Shown: positions 34,600-43,555 of the stretch, piece by piece | Layout of the letters: every line of letters starts with the position of its first letter | Position numbering within the stretch: position 1 is the stretch's first letter | DNA from: Desulfobacteraceae bacterium UBA2245 | Lineage (GTDB): Bacteria; Desulfobacterota; Desulfobacteria; Desulfobacterales; UBA2245 | Reading direction: 5' to 3' | Assembly: GCA_002347265.1 (NCBI GenBank) | Contig: DDYB01000032.1 | Span: forward strand, 201,121 to 265,120 | DNA: 64,000 nucleotides | Program-made: the position numbers and the translations under genes | Notes under the pieces: generated by a model | Told to the model about the DNA's origin: nothing | Database searches by the model: none | Seen by the model: only the letters and a program-made list of their open reading frames with translations

Positions 34600-34630
34600 A
34601 AACGGGCGGGCAAGGGCCGCCCGCCCGTTT
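34600..34630. other. 12-bp GC-rich hairpin between fdhA and fdhB
   Basis: AAACGGGCGGGC and GCCCGCCCGTTT with a 7-nt loop. It lies 8 bp after the fdhA stop and 20 bp before the fdhB start. On the minus strand it is followed by TTTATTAAAA, so it may act as a weak attenuator or an mRNA-processing/stability element that sets the A:B ratio. It could also terminate plus-strand antisense transcripts (TTTTTTT on that side). Confidence 0.6.
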
Positions 34631-34638
34631 TTTTGATC

Positions 34639-37600
34639 TTATGACAGTTCGGTCAACTTGTCCGCCTTCTTGAGGTTGACGCAGCAGGCCTTGTATTCAG
34701 GAATGGAGGTGTTTGGATCACCCGCCGATACGCACAGGCGGTTGGTTGCATCGCCCACTCCGGGAGTGGTCCAGCCAAAGGCAAAGGGCATTCCAATTTC
34801 GTGAACGGTCTTGCCCTGGATCTTGAACGGAGTCATGCGCATGGTGACCATGGCCACGGCTTCGACTCTTCCTCTGGCGCTCTCAACAATTACGCCGTCG
34901 CCGTTCTTGATTCCCTTTTCCTTGGCCAGTTCCTCGCTCATCTCAACGTAGAGCTGGGGTTCGGCTTCCAGCAGGGAGGGTACATTTCGCGTTTCCCCGC
35001 CGCCGCACCAGTGTTCCGTCAGGCTGTAGGTGGTCAGAACGATGGGATACTTCGAATCACCGGGCGTCGCCCGCTTGTCCATATCGCTCTCAATAATCTT
35101 GGCGCAGGGGTTGCTGAGCTGCTTGGAGAAGGGGTGCTTCTTGACCGGGGTTTCGATCGGTTCGTAATGCTCGGAGAATGGTCCTTCCTCGCGTCCGGGG
35201 CCGTAGAGAGCGCCGTGTCCTTCCTTCTGCATGATGAAGGGATATTTGCCCTTGCCGGTCGCCATCGGCGGCCAGCCGCCGTCCGGAACATCGCCGATCC
35301 ATTTGCTTCCATCCCACTCGATGACGACTCGGGTCGGATCCCAGGGCTTTCCGTTCAGGTCGACCGAAGCCCGGTTATACAGGACTCTCCGGTTGACCGG
35401 CCAGCACCAGGAATAGCCCGGGAAGAGGCCGATTTTTGCCTGAAGATCGGTCTGGGACAGGTCGCGATTCTTCATCTTGTTGCCCGCTTCTTCCGTATAG
35501 CTTCCGGTGTAGAGCCAGTTCCGGGAGCTGGTCGATCCGTCGTCGGCCAGATTGGCGAAGCTGGGCACCAGGGACCCCGCCTTGTACGTCTTGTCTTTAA
35601 TGGTGGTGTCTTTGAGGAAGAAACCGTTGCATTCTTTTGCGATTTGATCTGCATCAAAATGGGAGGGCCAGTTCAGATTCACAATCGGTTCCGGAAATAC
35701 GCCGCCTTCTTCCCTGTAAAGCTTTCTTACCGCGTTCATGATTTCCACCATGGTCTCGCCCATGGATTTGGATTCGCCCGCCGGTTCGGCGGCCTTATAA
35801 TGCCACAATACCCAGCGTCCGCTGTTGCTGATGCTGCCTTCCTTTTCCACGCGGTGGCAGGCTGGGAACAGGAACACTTCGGTTTTGATGTCCTTGGGAT
35901 TGACCCCAGGGCGGTGCCAGAAATCGGTGGTCTCGTTTTGATGAATTTCGGAGATATACAGCCAGTCGAGGTTGTCCATCGCTTTCCGGACCTTGGTGGT
36001 GTTGGGTATGCTCTGGGCCGGGTTGTGCGCCCAGATCGAGCCGCCCTTGATTTTCCCCTTGTACATCCGGTCGAATATATGCAGGTGTGAGTAGTCGCCC
36101 TGCACCAGGCCTTTCGGGGTATCGCCTTTCGGAACCCAGCTATAACCGAAATCGTTTTCCGGAGTTGCTGCTTCGCCGAACCAGGATTTCAGCAGGCTGA
36201 CCACGTATTTCGGGCGGTTTTGCCACCAGTTGGCGCTCAGAGGATCATTGCTGATCGGAGTGTTCGCCTTCTGATAGTCTGCCAGCGTGGGCCAGTGGGC
36301 GCGGGGCACCGAATGGTAGCCGGGCAGGATATGATAGAGGATGCAGTGGTCGGTGGAACCCTGAACGTTGGGTTCGCCGCGTAGCGCGTTGATGCCGCCG
36401 CCGGCAACGCCTATGTTGCCCAGCAGGAGCTGAACGATCGCGCTGGTCCGGATGTTCTGGACGCCGACCGTATGCTGGGTCCATCCCAGGGCGTACATGA
36501 CTGTGCCGGCCTTGTCCTTTTGTCCGGTCGCGGCATACGTCTCATACACCTTGAGCAGGTTTTTCTCTGAAACGCCGGTGATCGCCGAAACATTCTTTAA
36601 ATCGTACCGGGAATAGTGTTTTTTCAGAAGCTGGAACACGCATTTCGGATTCTTCAGGGTTTTATCTCTTTTCGGAACCCCGTTGGCATCCACGGCAAAC
36701 GCCCAGGCTTTTTTATCGTAAGTGCTCAATTTCTTGTCAAAGCCGGAAAACAGGCCGTCTTTGAAACCGAATTTGTCTCCGACGATGAAAGATGCGTTGG
36801 TGTATTCGGTAACGTATTCCTTGAAATATTTCTCTTTGTCGATGATGTATTTGATCATGCCGCCCAGAAACGCGATATCCGTTCCGGAGCGAAGGGGTAC
36901 GTGAAAATCAGACCGTGCCGAGGTTCTGGAGAATTTGGGGTCCACATGGATGATGGTGGCTCCTCTTTCTTCCCTGGCCTTCATAACCCATTTGAAGCAA
37001 ATGGGGTGATGCTCGGCAGCATTGCTGCCCATAATCAAAGCACAGTCCGTGTTTTTAATATCAATCCAGTGATTGGTCATCGCGCCGCGTCCGAACGACT
37101 CTCCCAGAGCCGCAACAGTTGCGCTGTGTCAGATACGGGCCTGATGATCCATGTGAACGACGCCCATCGCACGCAGTGCCTGATGAACGACGGAGCATTC
37201 CTCGTTGCTCATCTGGGAGGAGCCCAGGTGAAAAATTTCCTCCACCCGGTTGACGACCTGTCCGCTTTCGTTGGTGGCTTTAAAATTCTTGTCGCGGGTG
37301 TCTTTGATATTCCGCGCCAATTTTTCCAGCATCCACTCCCAACTCTTTTCTTCCCACTTGTCGCTGTACGGAGCGCGGTACTTGGGCTTCAGGACCCGGT
37401 GGTGGCTGTTGATCATGGAATTCATGGTCGCGCCTTTTGCGCAGAGGGCGCCTTCGCTGACCGGATAGCCCGGATCGCCTTCGGTGCTCACAACCTTGCC
37501 GTCCCTTACATGCGCAATGTAATGGCAGCATACTGAACAGAACGGGCAGATCGAGATGACTTCCTTCGCGCCCTTGATCTTCAGCTCCTTTGCATACGCA

Positions 37601-37695
37601 TTTGCTGGGGCCAGAGCGAAACCCAGCTGGCTCAGGGCGATTGTCGCCGCCCCGGCGCCGGTTACCTTCATAAAAACTCGCCGTGTTACATCCAT
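34639..37695 (-). CDS. fdhA: Selenocysteine formate dehydrogenase catalytic subunit (UGA at 37129-37131)
   Basis: About 1018 residues when the in-frame TGA (codon 189) is read as selenocysteine. The two frames on either side are in register and join through UHSATVAALGESFGRGAM. Start ATG 37695 (GGGGAGG upstream) is chosen over a longer frame because it gives a clean Tat signal, TRRVFMKVTG. Then comes the [4Fe-4S] motif CPFCSVCC with the fourth Cys in GALCAKGA, the Sec site after HQARI, and Mo/W-bis-pterin binding domains to the C-terminus (LPGYHSVP, YSLTEHWCGGGE). It oxidises formate in the periplasm, probably with W or Mo. Operon fdhA-fdhB-fdhE. Confidence 0.95.
37097..37131 (-). other. Sec codon and SECIS-like hairpin of fdhA
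   Basis: TGA at 37129-37131 is followed after 17 nt by GGCTCT-GGG-AGAGTC, a 6-bp stem-loop on the coding strand. Position and form fit a bacterial SECIS that recruits SelB. The second fdhA has the same arrangement. Confidence 0.8.
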
Positions 37696-38152
37696 TAGTT
37701 GCCTCCCCTCTTTCAATTGTCTTGCTGATGATTTGTAACCTGCAACCTTTTCAGCGCTTTTACCAGGATCACGCCGCTTCCGTTTGCTGCCGGAGAAAAT
37801 TTTCACCGAATAGACGCGCCGCGAGTTCTGATATGACAAAGCGTCGAGTTATCATTTACGGAACCACTCAGTTCAAATTGAATACTTGATACAGGAGAAT
37901 CGAATTGTCAAGGCTTTTTGGAATAAAAATTCAATAATTTTAATATGTTACGAATAGCATATATCGGGGGCGGCTGGCAGAACAGTACGTGCTTTCGGAA
38001 AATAATTTGACATCGGATAAGTAATATGTCATTTTTGACATAAATGAAAAACAGCTTCCACGCATTCAAATTCATGGATTTCAGGCTTCCGGAGCATGAA
38101 ATGCGGAATATTGAAAAATGATGGACCTGTAAGAATCAGAAAGGAGAAGACA
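37696..38152. promoter_or_regulatory. Divergent control region of fdhA and the mini-FdhA gene
   Basis: 457 bp, AT-rich at 37900-38060. It contains TATGTCA-TTTT-TGACATA (38025-38042), a perfect 7-bp inverted repeat, with a further TTTGACAT at ~38006. These are good operator candidates for one of the ModE-N or HTH proteins. No confident -35/-10 pair is picked. Confidence 0.5.
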
Positions 38153-38476
38153 ATGCATATGATCCGGAAGGACAAAATAAGAGCAACAGACATCGGGACC
38201 GCGGCGCCTGTCATTAGGCGTCTGGGTTTTGATATGAAGCCGGTCGCGGCCTACGCATCAAGTCTGAAAGTCCAGGGCGTTCGGGAGATGAGTTGCATCT
38301 GCCCGCTTTGCTCCGCCGGCTGTCACTGTATTGCCCACGTGCAAGGCCGTGAGGTCGTCAGAACCGAAGGCGAGGCCGGCGATCCGGTCGGAAACAGCGA
38401 ATGCGCCCTGCGCTCAAAAGGCGCCGCCATGCTGCCTGTGATCGCGGCGGAACTGAACATCCTCAGCGGAAAATAA
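38153..38476 (+). CDS. Stand-alone homologue of the FdhA N-terminal iron-sulfur domain
   Basis: 107 residues from ATG 38153, with AAGGAG 6 nt upstream. It aligns with residues ~1-100 of the neighbouring FdhA: LGFDMKPVAAYASSLKVQG against LGFALAPANAYAKELKIKG, then CICPLCSAGCHCIAHV against SICPFCSVCCHYIAHV. It stops at the equivalent of the end of the 4Fe-4S domain. The Tat twin-arginine is lost. The fourth Cys has shifted three positions (SECALRSKGA instead of EGALCAKGA). It is either a degenerate duplicate or a small Fe-S protein with a new job. The intact ribosome-binding site and frame favour expression. Confidence 0.6.
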   Translation: MHMIRKDKIRATDIGTAAPVIRRLGFDMKPVAAYASSLKVQGVREMSCICPLCSAGCHCIAHVQGREVVRTEGEAGDPVGNSECALRSKGAAMLPVIAAELNILSGK

Positions 38477-38850
38477 GCTCCGGTCTGAGGATGATCATGA
38501 GAACAGGGCGGTCTTGAAAATGAAAGAATCCGCACAGTGGATCCTGCCCGTATAGGATAAAAAATTCCGGAACGCCCGCAGGAATGACTCCTCGCCAGCT
38601 GCATGAACCCGCCCTTCCAATCTGTCAAGATTTCAGAACGTCCCTCTCTTGCGACCTTATTGAGTTTGAAAATCGTTTTTGTTTATGCTAATTTGAACAT
38701 AATTTAATTCGCTGCCTTTTTGAACGCAGGTTGAGTGCGGCATTCAAAAAACCAGTCTGGCTCCGGCCGGGCGCTCGACAGCGGGCATGCCCGGGTCGCC
38801 GTATTTAAATGATCGATTAAACGAATGATTCCGTTAACAGAGGGCCGGGA
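38477..38850. other. Gene-free spacer
   Basis: 374 bp between the mini-FdhA and the second ModE-N gene. I see no gene, no strong terminator and no convincing promoter box. Short AT-rich stretch at 38680-38712. Confidence 0.5.
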
Positions 38851-39231
38851 ATGAAAAATATCGATACAACGATGCGTATCCGTTTGTGGTTTGAGACCGA
38901 CAGCCAGATGTTGTTCGGCCTGGGCCGGGTCCTGCTGTTGAAAAAAGTCGATGAGTGCGGATCACTTTACAAGGCGGCAAAGGAAATAGGGATGTCCTAC
39001 CGCGCCGCCTGGGGGAAAATCAAAGCCACCGAAAGCGAACTCGGCGTCAAACTGCTCACGAAAGCTCCGGGTGAAAAGCGGTACCGTCTGTCCGAAAACG
39101 GCCGGCTTCTGCTGGATAATTTTGATGCATGGTGCCGCGACATCGAGGAGATGGCGCTTCAAAAGGCCCGGAATATCTTCCCCTGGCAAATCCGCAAATT
39201 CGATACAAAAGAAATAAATAACATTCCGTGA
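38851..39231 (+). CDS. Second ModE N-terminal-domain-only regulator
   Basis: 126 residues. The winged-helix core RVLLLKKVDECGSLYKAAKE is followed by MSYRAAWGKIKATE, the same signature as the 32384 product (SYRAAWGKIK). The molybdate-binding TOBE domains are again absent, and the C-terminus is only ~40 residues (ARNIFPWQ also resembles AATFPWM of the paralogue). The Shine-Dalgarno is weak (GGGCCGGGA). Likely a regulator of Mo/W or formate dehydrogenase genes, perhaps acting as a heterodimer with the first copy. Confidence 0.85.
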   Translation: MKNIDTTMRIRLWFETDSQMLFGLGRVLLLKKVDECGSLYKAAKEIGMSYRAAWGKIKATESELGVKLLTKAPGEKRYRLSENGRLLLDNFDAWCRDIEEMALQKARNIFPWQIRKFDTKEINNIP

Positions 39232-39788
39232 GAAGCTGTCTGCCGGCATCCGCCTGTTATTTTTCGGTTTTAGCCGGGGTCGGACCAGGCAGATGATATT
39301 GATCATCTGTATTCTAAAAAAATATATTGTTTCAGTCCTGGCGTTGGATTTCCATGGTCAAAAACAACGCTGTAAAAAGATCGATTTTCGCGGAGTTCAA
39401 CCATTTCCCGCATACGATTTGAGTACCCGATGCTTCCCGCCGCAATGCTTTCGCTCCATTTTTTCTGCTGAATTTTTTTAAAGAATTTTGTTTGGATATC
39501 GAAACGGCACGCTAACCTTTATTTAAAGGGTCGTTTTTAATTGGAATGAATTGATTTCAATACGTTATGGTGGCTCGACTTCGGCCGCCGGCCGCCGCTT
39601 TTTCTGATGAAGACAGTATTTTGAATGGAAAGACCTGAAGTTTGAGGTTATTAATATGGACGGGCGACGGATGGGCAAGGTTTTGGCGTATCGAACAGGA
39701 TGACGTATTCCTGTATGCAGTTTGGTTCAAATAAACCTTTTCCGGCGAGGGCTTTTTACCCGCTGTCCAAAGCAGACAACCCAATAAA
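39232..39788. other. Gene-free region
   Basis: About 560 bp without a supportable gene. Frames here are short, lack start signals and look non-coding. The region ends in an inverted-repeat element. Confidence 0.5.
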
Positions 39789-39879
39789 GATGATGGCTTC
39801 GTAAAAAGTCCAATTTCTGCGTTGCCTTGAACTTTTTACTTTACCATCACAATTTTGACTTTTTACGAGTTCGTCAAAG
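39789..39879. repeat. ~90-bp inverted-repeat (MITE/REP-like) element
   Basis: CGTAAAAAGTC (39800-39810) and GACTTTTTACG (39857-39867) form an 11-bp perfect inverted repeat. The flanks are GATGGCTT on the left and AGTTCGTCAAAGA on the right, and there is a related internal ACTTTTTACTTTACCATC. From memory, very similar GACTTTTTACGA-type repeats are scattered in Desulfobacterota genomes. A second copy is not seen in this window. Confidence 0.5.
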
Positions 39880-39921
39880 ATGGTCTGATGCTGTCTTCCA
39901 AACTCCAACGCGGGTTAAAAA

Positions 39922-42597
39922 ATGTGGTTTTCAAAATCAAAAGAAGATGTCCTTAAAGAACTGAACGTCGATCCCCTGATCGGTCTCTCTGAAGAAGAAA
40001 TCAGGATCAGGCAGGGAAAATACGGCCCGAACATATTAAAAAAACGAAAAAAGAAGACTGTCCTTCAGATGTTCATTGCGCAACTTCAGGACTGGCTGAT
40101 CTATATTCTGTTTGCAGCCGTCATCATTACCCTGTTCATGGGCGAGTATATCGATGCAATCATCATCCTGCTGGTGATTGTCCTTAATGCAGTCCTCGGC
40201 GTTGTCCAGGAAGTCAAAGCGGGCAATGCCATTGAGGCGCTTCAGAAAATGTCCTCGCCCAGAGCGCTTGTCCGCAGAAATGGAACAATCAGAGAGGTTG
40301 ATTCCGAAGACGTGGTGCCCGGCGATATCCTCATTCTTGATGCCGGTCGATTTATAGCTGCCGATATTCGATTGGTCGAGTCGGCGAATCTGCAGATAGA
40401 AGAATCGGCGCTGACCGGTGAATCCGTTCCTTCATCCAAGGACGCGGCAGCTATTCACCATGATTCTAAAACGCCTCTGGGCGACCGCGCAAACTCCGCA
40501 TTCATGTCAACCCTGGTCACTTATGGGAGAGGCGTTGGCGTTGTTGTTGCAACAGGAATGAATACCGAGGTGGGGAAAATTGCCGGAATCATTGAGACCG
40601 ATGAAGCCAAAACCCCTCTGGAAATCAGGCTGGATGAATTAGGCAAAACACTCGGCAAGCTGGCAATAGGCATCTGCGTCTTTATTTTCATTATCGCCTT
40701 ATTCCAGGGAAGAGACCTGGCGGAAATGTTCTTAATTTCCGTTTCTTTGGCTGTGGCATCCATACCGGAGGGGCTTGCAGCCATCGTGGCGGTAGTTCTT
40801 TCCATCGGCGTAACCAATATGTCCAAAAAAAACGCCATCGTCAAAAGGCTGGTGGCCGTTGAAACCCTTGGATCGGTAAACATTGTCTGCTCCGATAAAA
40901 CCGGCACGCTCACTCAGAACAAAATGACCGTTACAAGATATTTCAACATGGAAGGTGAAGCATCGGTAGAACCGGGAGAGGACAACCCCGCCTCGACGGA
41001 TGCAAAACTGCTTGCGAAGGCCATGATCCTGTGCTCCGATGCTACCTATGACAACGGCGAGGGAACGGGCGACCCCACTGAGATCGCCCTGCTGGTTTTT
41101 GGGGATGCGCTGGGTATTGATCGAAAATCACTTTATGCCGCAAGCAAACGCGTCGACGAATTTTCCTTTGATTCGGAGCGTAAACTGATGTCCACGCTGA
41201 ACAGGGAAAACGGCGGCTACATGGTCTACTCAAAGGGGGCGATTGATAACCTTTTAAAAATCTGTACCCATGTTCTGGTCAAAGGAGAGGCGGTCCCTAT
41301 TACCGACGCACACATCAGGAAATACGCCGATGCCGCTGAAAGCATGGCCGGTAAATCGCTTCGCACACTGGGCGCGGCCTATAAGCCGGTAGATGACCTT
41401 GTCGACCCTTCTGAAATGGAAAAAGATCTTATTCTTGCAGGACTTGTAGGAATGATTGACCTGCCGAGAATTGAAGTGAAGCCTGCAATTGAAAAGGCAA
41501 AAAAAGCCGGCATTACGACGATTATGATTACAGGCGACCACAGGAAAACCGCCTATGCAATCGGGCATGAGCTGGGCATTGCGGACAGTCTTGAGCAGGC
41601 GGTCACAGGTCAGGAAATCGATGGTTTTACAGATGAAGAATTTGCAGACAGAGTCGTCAACTACCGTATATTTGCCCGCGTTTCCCCTGAACACAAGGTA
41701 AGGATCGTAAACGCCCTGCAGGCCAGCGGAAATATTGTGTCCATGACAGGCGACGGCGTCAATGACGCGCCTTCTTTAAGTACGGCTGATATCGGCGTTG
41801 CCATGGGAATTACAGGCACCGATGTCGCCAAAAGCGCCTCGGATATGATTCTTACAGACGACAACTTTACGACCATTATTTCTGCGATCGAACAGGGCAG
41901 AAACATTTACAGCAACATCAAAAAGTCGGTGATCTTTCTTCTCACCTGCAACCTGGGGGAAGTGGTCGCCATGTTTTTTACGCTTCTTGCCGGGTGGGCG
42001 GCGCCATTGATTGCGACCCAGATCCTGTGGATCAACCTTCTCACGGACTCCCTGCCGGCAATAGCGCTGGGCATGGATCCCGGAGATCCGGATATAATGA
42101 AAGAAAAACCGCGCGATCCGCAAGAAAGCTTTTTTGCAGGCGGCGCAGGTCTGCGCGCTCTGTCAGGCGGCATCCTGATCGGCGCATTAACCATCTTTGC
42201 CTTCTGGTTCGGTCATTACGAGCGTGGATACAGCCCCTTTGCCGAATCGGTGCCGGCAGATGTCACGGAGTATGCGAGAACCATGGCCTTCATGGTGCTG
42301 GTGGCATGTCAGTTATACTATTCCCTGGCCTTTAGAAACAGCGTTAAATCCATTTTCCGAATCGGTATTTTCTCCAATAAATATCTGATGGGCGCTATCG
42401 TGCTGGGACTGCTTCTTCAATTGATCGTGATATGCGTCCCGGCAATGCAAAGCGCCTTTAAACTGCAAATGCTTGATCTTCAGGGATGGGTAATGGCTGT
42501 TGTCCTGGGACTCATTCCGCTCGTGGCAAGCGAACTGCATAAATTCTTTATTCGTGTGAGCAGGAAAAGAAAAATGCCTGAGCGTGAAGAGATATAG
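39922..42597 (+). CDS. Cation (Ca2+-type) P-type ATPase
   Basis: 891 residues, P2-type. N-terminal cation-ATPase domain (LSEEEIRIRQGKYGPNIL), actuator motif ALTGESVP, and PEGL in SIPEGLAAIVAVVLSIG, a Ca2+-pump signature in helix M4. The phosphorylation site is DKTGTLTQ (Asp ~325), and the hinge is MTGDGVNDAPSL. Ten predicted membrane helices. Probably exports Ca2+ or a related cation. No operon partners. There is only a weak Shine-Dalgarno before the ATG. Confidence 0.9.
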   Translation: MWFSKSKEDVLKELNVDPLIGLSEEEIRIRQGKYGPNILKKRKKKTVLQMFIAQLQDWLIYILFAAVIITLFMGEYIDAIIILLVIVLNAVLGVVQEVKAGNAIEALQKMSSPRALVRRNGTIREVDSEDVVPGDILILDAGRFIAADIRLVESANLQIEESALTGESVPSSKDAAAIHHDSKTPLGDRANSAFMSTLVTYGRGVGVVVATGMNTEVGKIAGIIETDEAKTPLEIRLDELGKTLGKLAIGICVFIFIIALFQGRDLAEMFLISVSLAVASIPEGLAAIVAVVLSIGVTNMSKKNAIVKRLVAVETLGSVNIVCSDKTGTLTQNKMTVTRYFNMEGEASVEPGEDNPASTDAKLLAKAMILCSDATYDNGEGTGDPTEIALLVFGDALGIDRKSLYAASKRVDEFSFDSERKLMSTLNRENGGYMVYSKGAIDNLLKICTHVLVKGEAVPITDAHIRKYADAAESMAGKSLRTLGAAYKPVDDLVDPSEMEKDLILAGLVGMIDLPRIEVKPAIEKAKKAGITTIMITGDHRKTAYAIGHELGIADSLEQAVTGQEIDGFTDEEFADRVVNYRIFARVSPEHKVRIVNALQASGNIVSMTGDGVNDAPSLSTADIGVAMGITGTDVAKSASDMILTDDNFTTIISAIEQGRNIYSNIKKSVIFLLTCNLGEVVAMFFTLLAGWAAPLIATQILWINLLTDSLPAIALGMDPGDPDIMKEKPRDPQESFFAGGAGLRALSGGILIGALTIFAFWFGHYERGYSPFAESVPADVTEYARTMAFMVLVACQLYYSLAFRNSVKSIFRIGIFSNKYLMGAIVLGLLLQLIVICVPAMQSAFKLQMLDLQGWVMAVVLGLIPLVASELHKFFIRVSRKRKMPEREEI

Positions 42598-42820
42598 TCG
42601 ACCACAACCAGCGATCATGATTTATCATCTTTGAAAAACCTGCCAGAAATCCAGAAGCCCTTACCGGTCAAGCTCCTGTGTGGCAACGCGCAAAAAAATT
42701 CTGGCCTTCTGAAGACGGCAACGTTATTCTGAAAGCATCGAACCATATCCTGATTTTCACTCCGTCCATTCCAGGCGCTTTTGATTGATTGACGCTCTTT
42801 TGTCGCAAAGGAGCCGGTTG

Positions 42821-43555
42821 ATGAAAAAAACTCCGTTTTTTGTCTGCATGCTTCTTTTGATAGGGTTTTCGGCGCTTTACGCGTCGGACGATGAAGCCGG
42901 ATATCTGAAGGCCAGAGAGAACATGGTCCGGGTTCAGATCGAGGCCCGGGGGATTTCCGATGCAAAGGTTCTCAAAGCCATGCGGGAGGTCCCCCGTCAT
43001 CTGTTTGTCCCGGTTCAACTCAGAGGCAGGGCCTATTCCGACTCTCCGCTTCCCATCGGAGGCGGACAGACGATCTCCCAGCCCTATATCGTGGCCCTGA
43101 TGACGGAAAGCCTCGGTCTGAAAGGCGATGAACGCGTTCTTGAAATCGGAACCGGTTCGGGCTATCAGGCCGCGGTTCTCGCTGGAATCGTAAAAGAAGT
43201 TTATTCCATCGAGATTCGAAAAGACCTTTACGAAAACGCTTCGCAAACCCTTGGGTCCCTGAATTTCACAGACATCCAGACCCGCCATGGGGACGGCTAC
43301 TTCGGCTGGAAGGAGGTGGCCCCGTTTGACGCCATCATGATCACGGCGGCCGTGGATCACATTCCGCCGCCGCTTTTAGGCCAGCTCAAGGACAGCGGAA
43401 AGCTCATTCTGCCGCTTGGCAATCCCTTCAGCTATCAGAACCTTGCTCTGGTAACCCGTCAGGGCGAAGACTATTCGATCCGGCAGATCACCGGAGTGCT
43501 GTTTGTGCCCATGACCGGGCACGCATCGGATCCGGACGCGGGCAAGGGGCGATGA
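42821..43555 (+). CDS. pcm: Protein-L-isoaspartate O-methyltransferase with signal peptide
   Basis: 244 residues from ATG 42821 (AAAGGAG 7 nt upstream). An N-terminal signal sequence MKKTPFFVCMLLLIGF, ending near LYASDD, precedes the PIMT domain: REVPRHLFVPVQLRGRAYSD, the SAM motif VLEIGTGSGYQAAVLA and later FDAIMITAAVDHIPPPLL. PIMT repairs isoaspartyl residues in aged proteins. The usual enzyme is cytosolic, so this copy appears to act in the periplasm or at the membrane. SAM supply there is a puzzle. Its stop overlaps the next gene by 4 bp. Confidence 0.9.
   Translation: MKKTPFFVCMLLLIGFSALYASDDEAGYLKARENMVRVQIEARGISDAKVLKAMREVPRHLFVPVQLRGRAYSDSPLPIGGGQTISQPYIVALMTESLGLKGDERVLEIGTGSGYQAAVLAGIVKEVYSIEIRKDLYENASQTLGSLNFTDIQTRHGDGYFGWKEVAPFDAIMITAAVDHIPPPLLGQLKDSGKLILPLGNPFSYQNLALVTRQGEDYSIRQITGVLFVPMTGHASDPDAGKGR

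Noticed and set aside
34801..36090. 429-codon plus-strand frame opposite fdhA
   Set aside because: Antisense shadow. The formate dehydrogenase reading explains the sequence fully.
37129..37131. Reading the UGA as a stop that splits fdhA into two genes or a pseudogene
   Set aside because: The frames are in register, the site is the known Sec position, a SECIS-like hairpin follows, and the second fdhA has the same layout.
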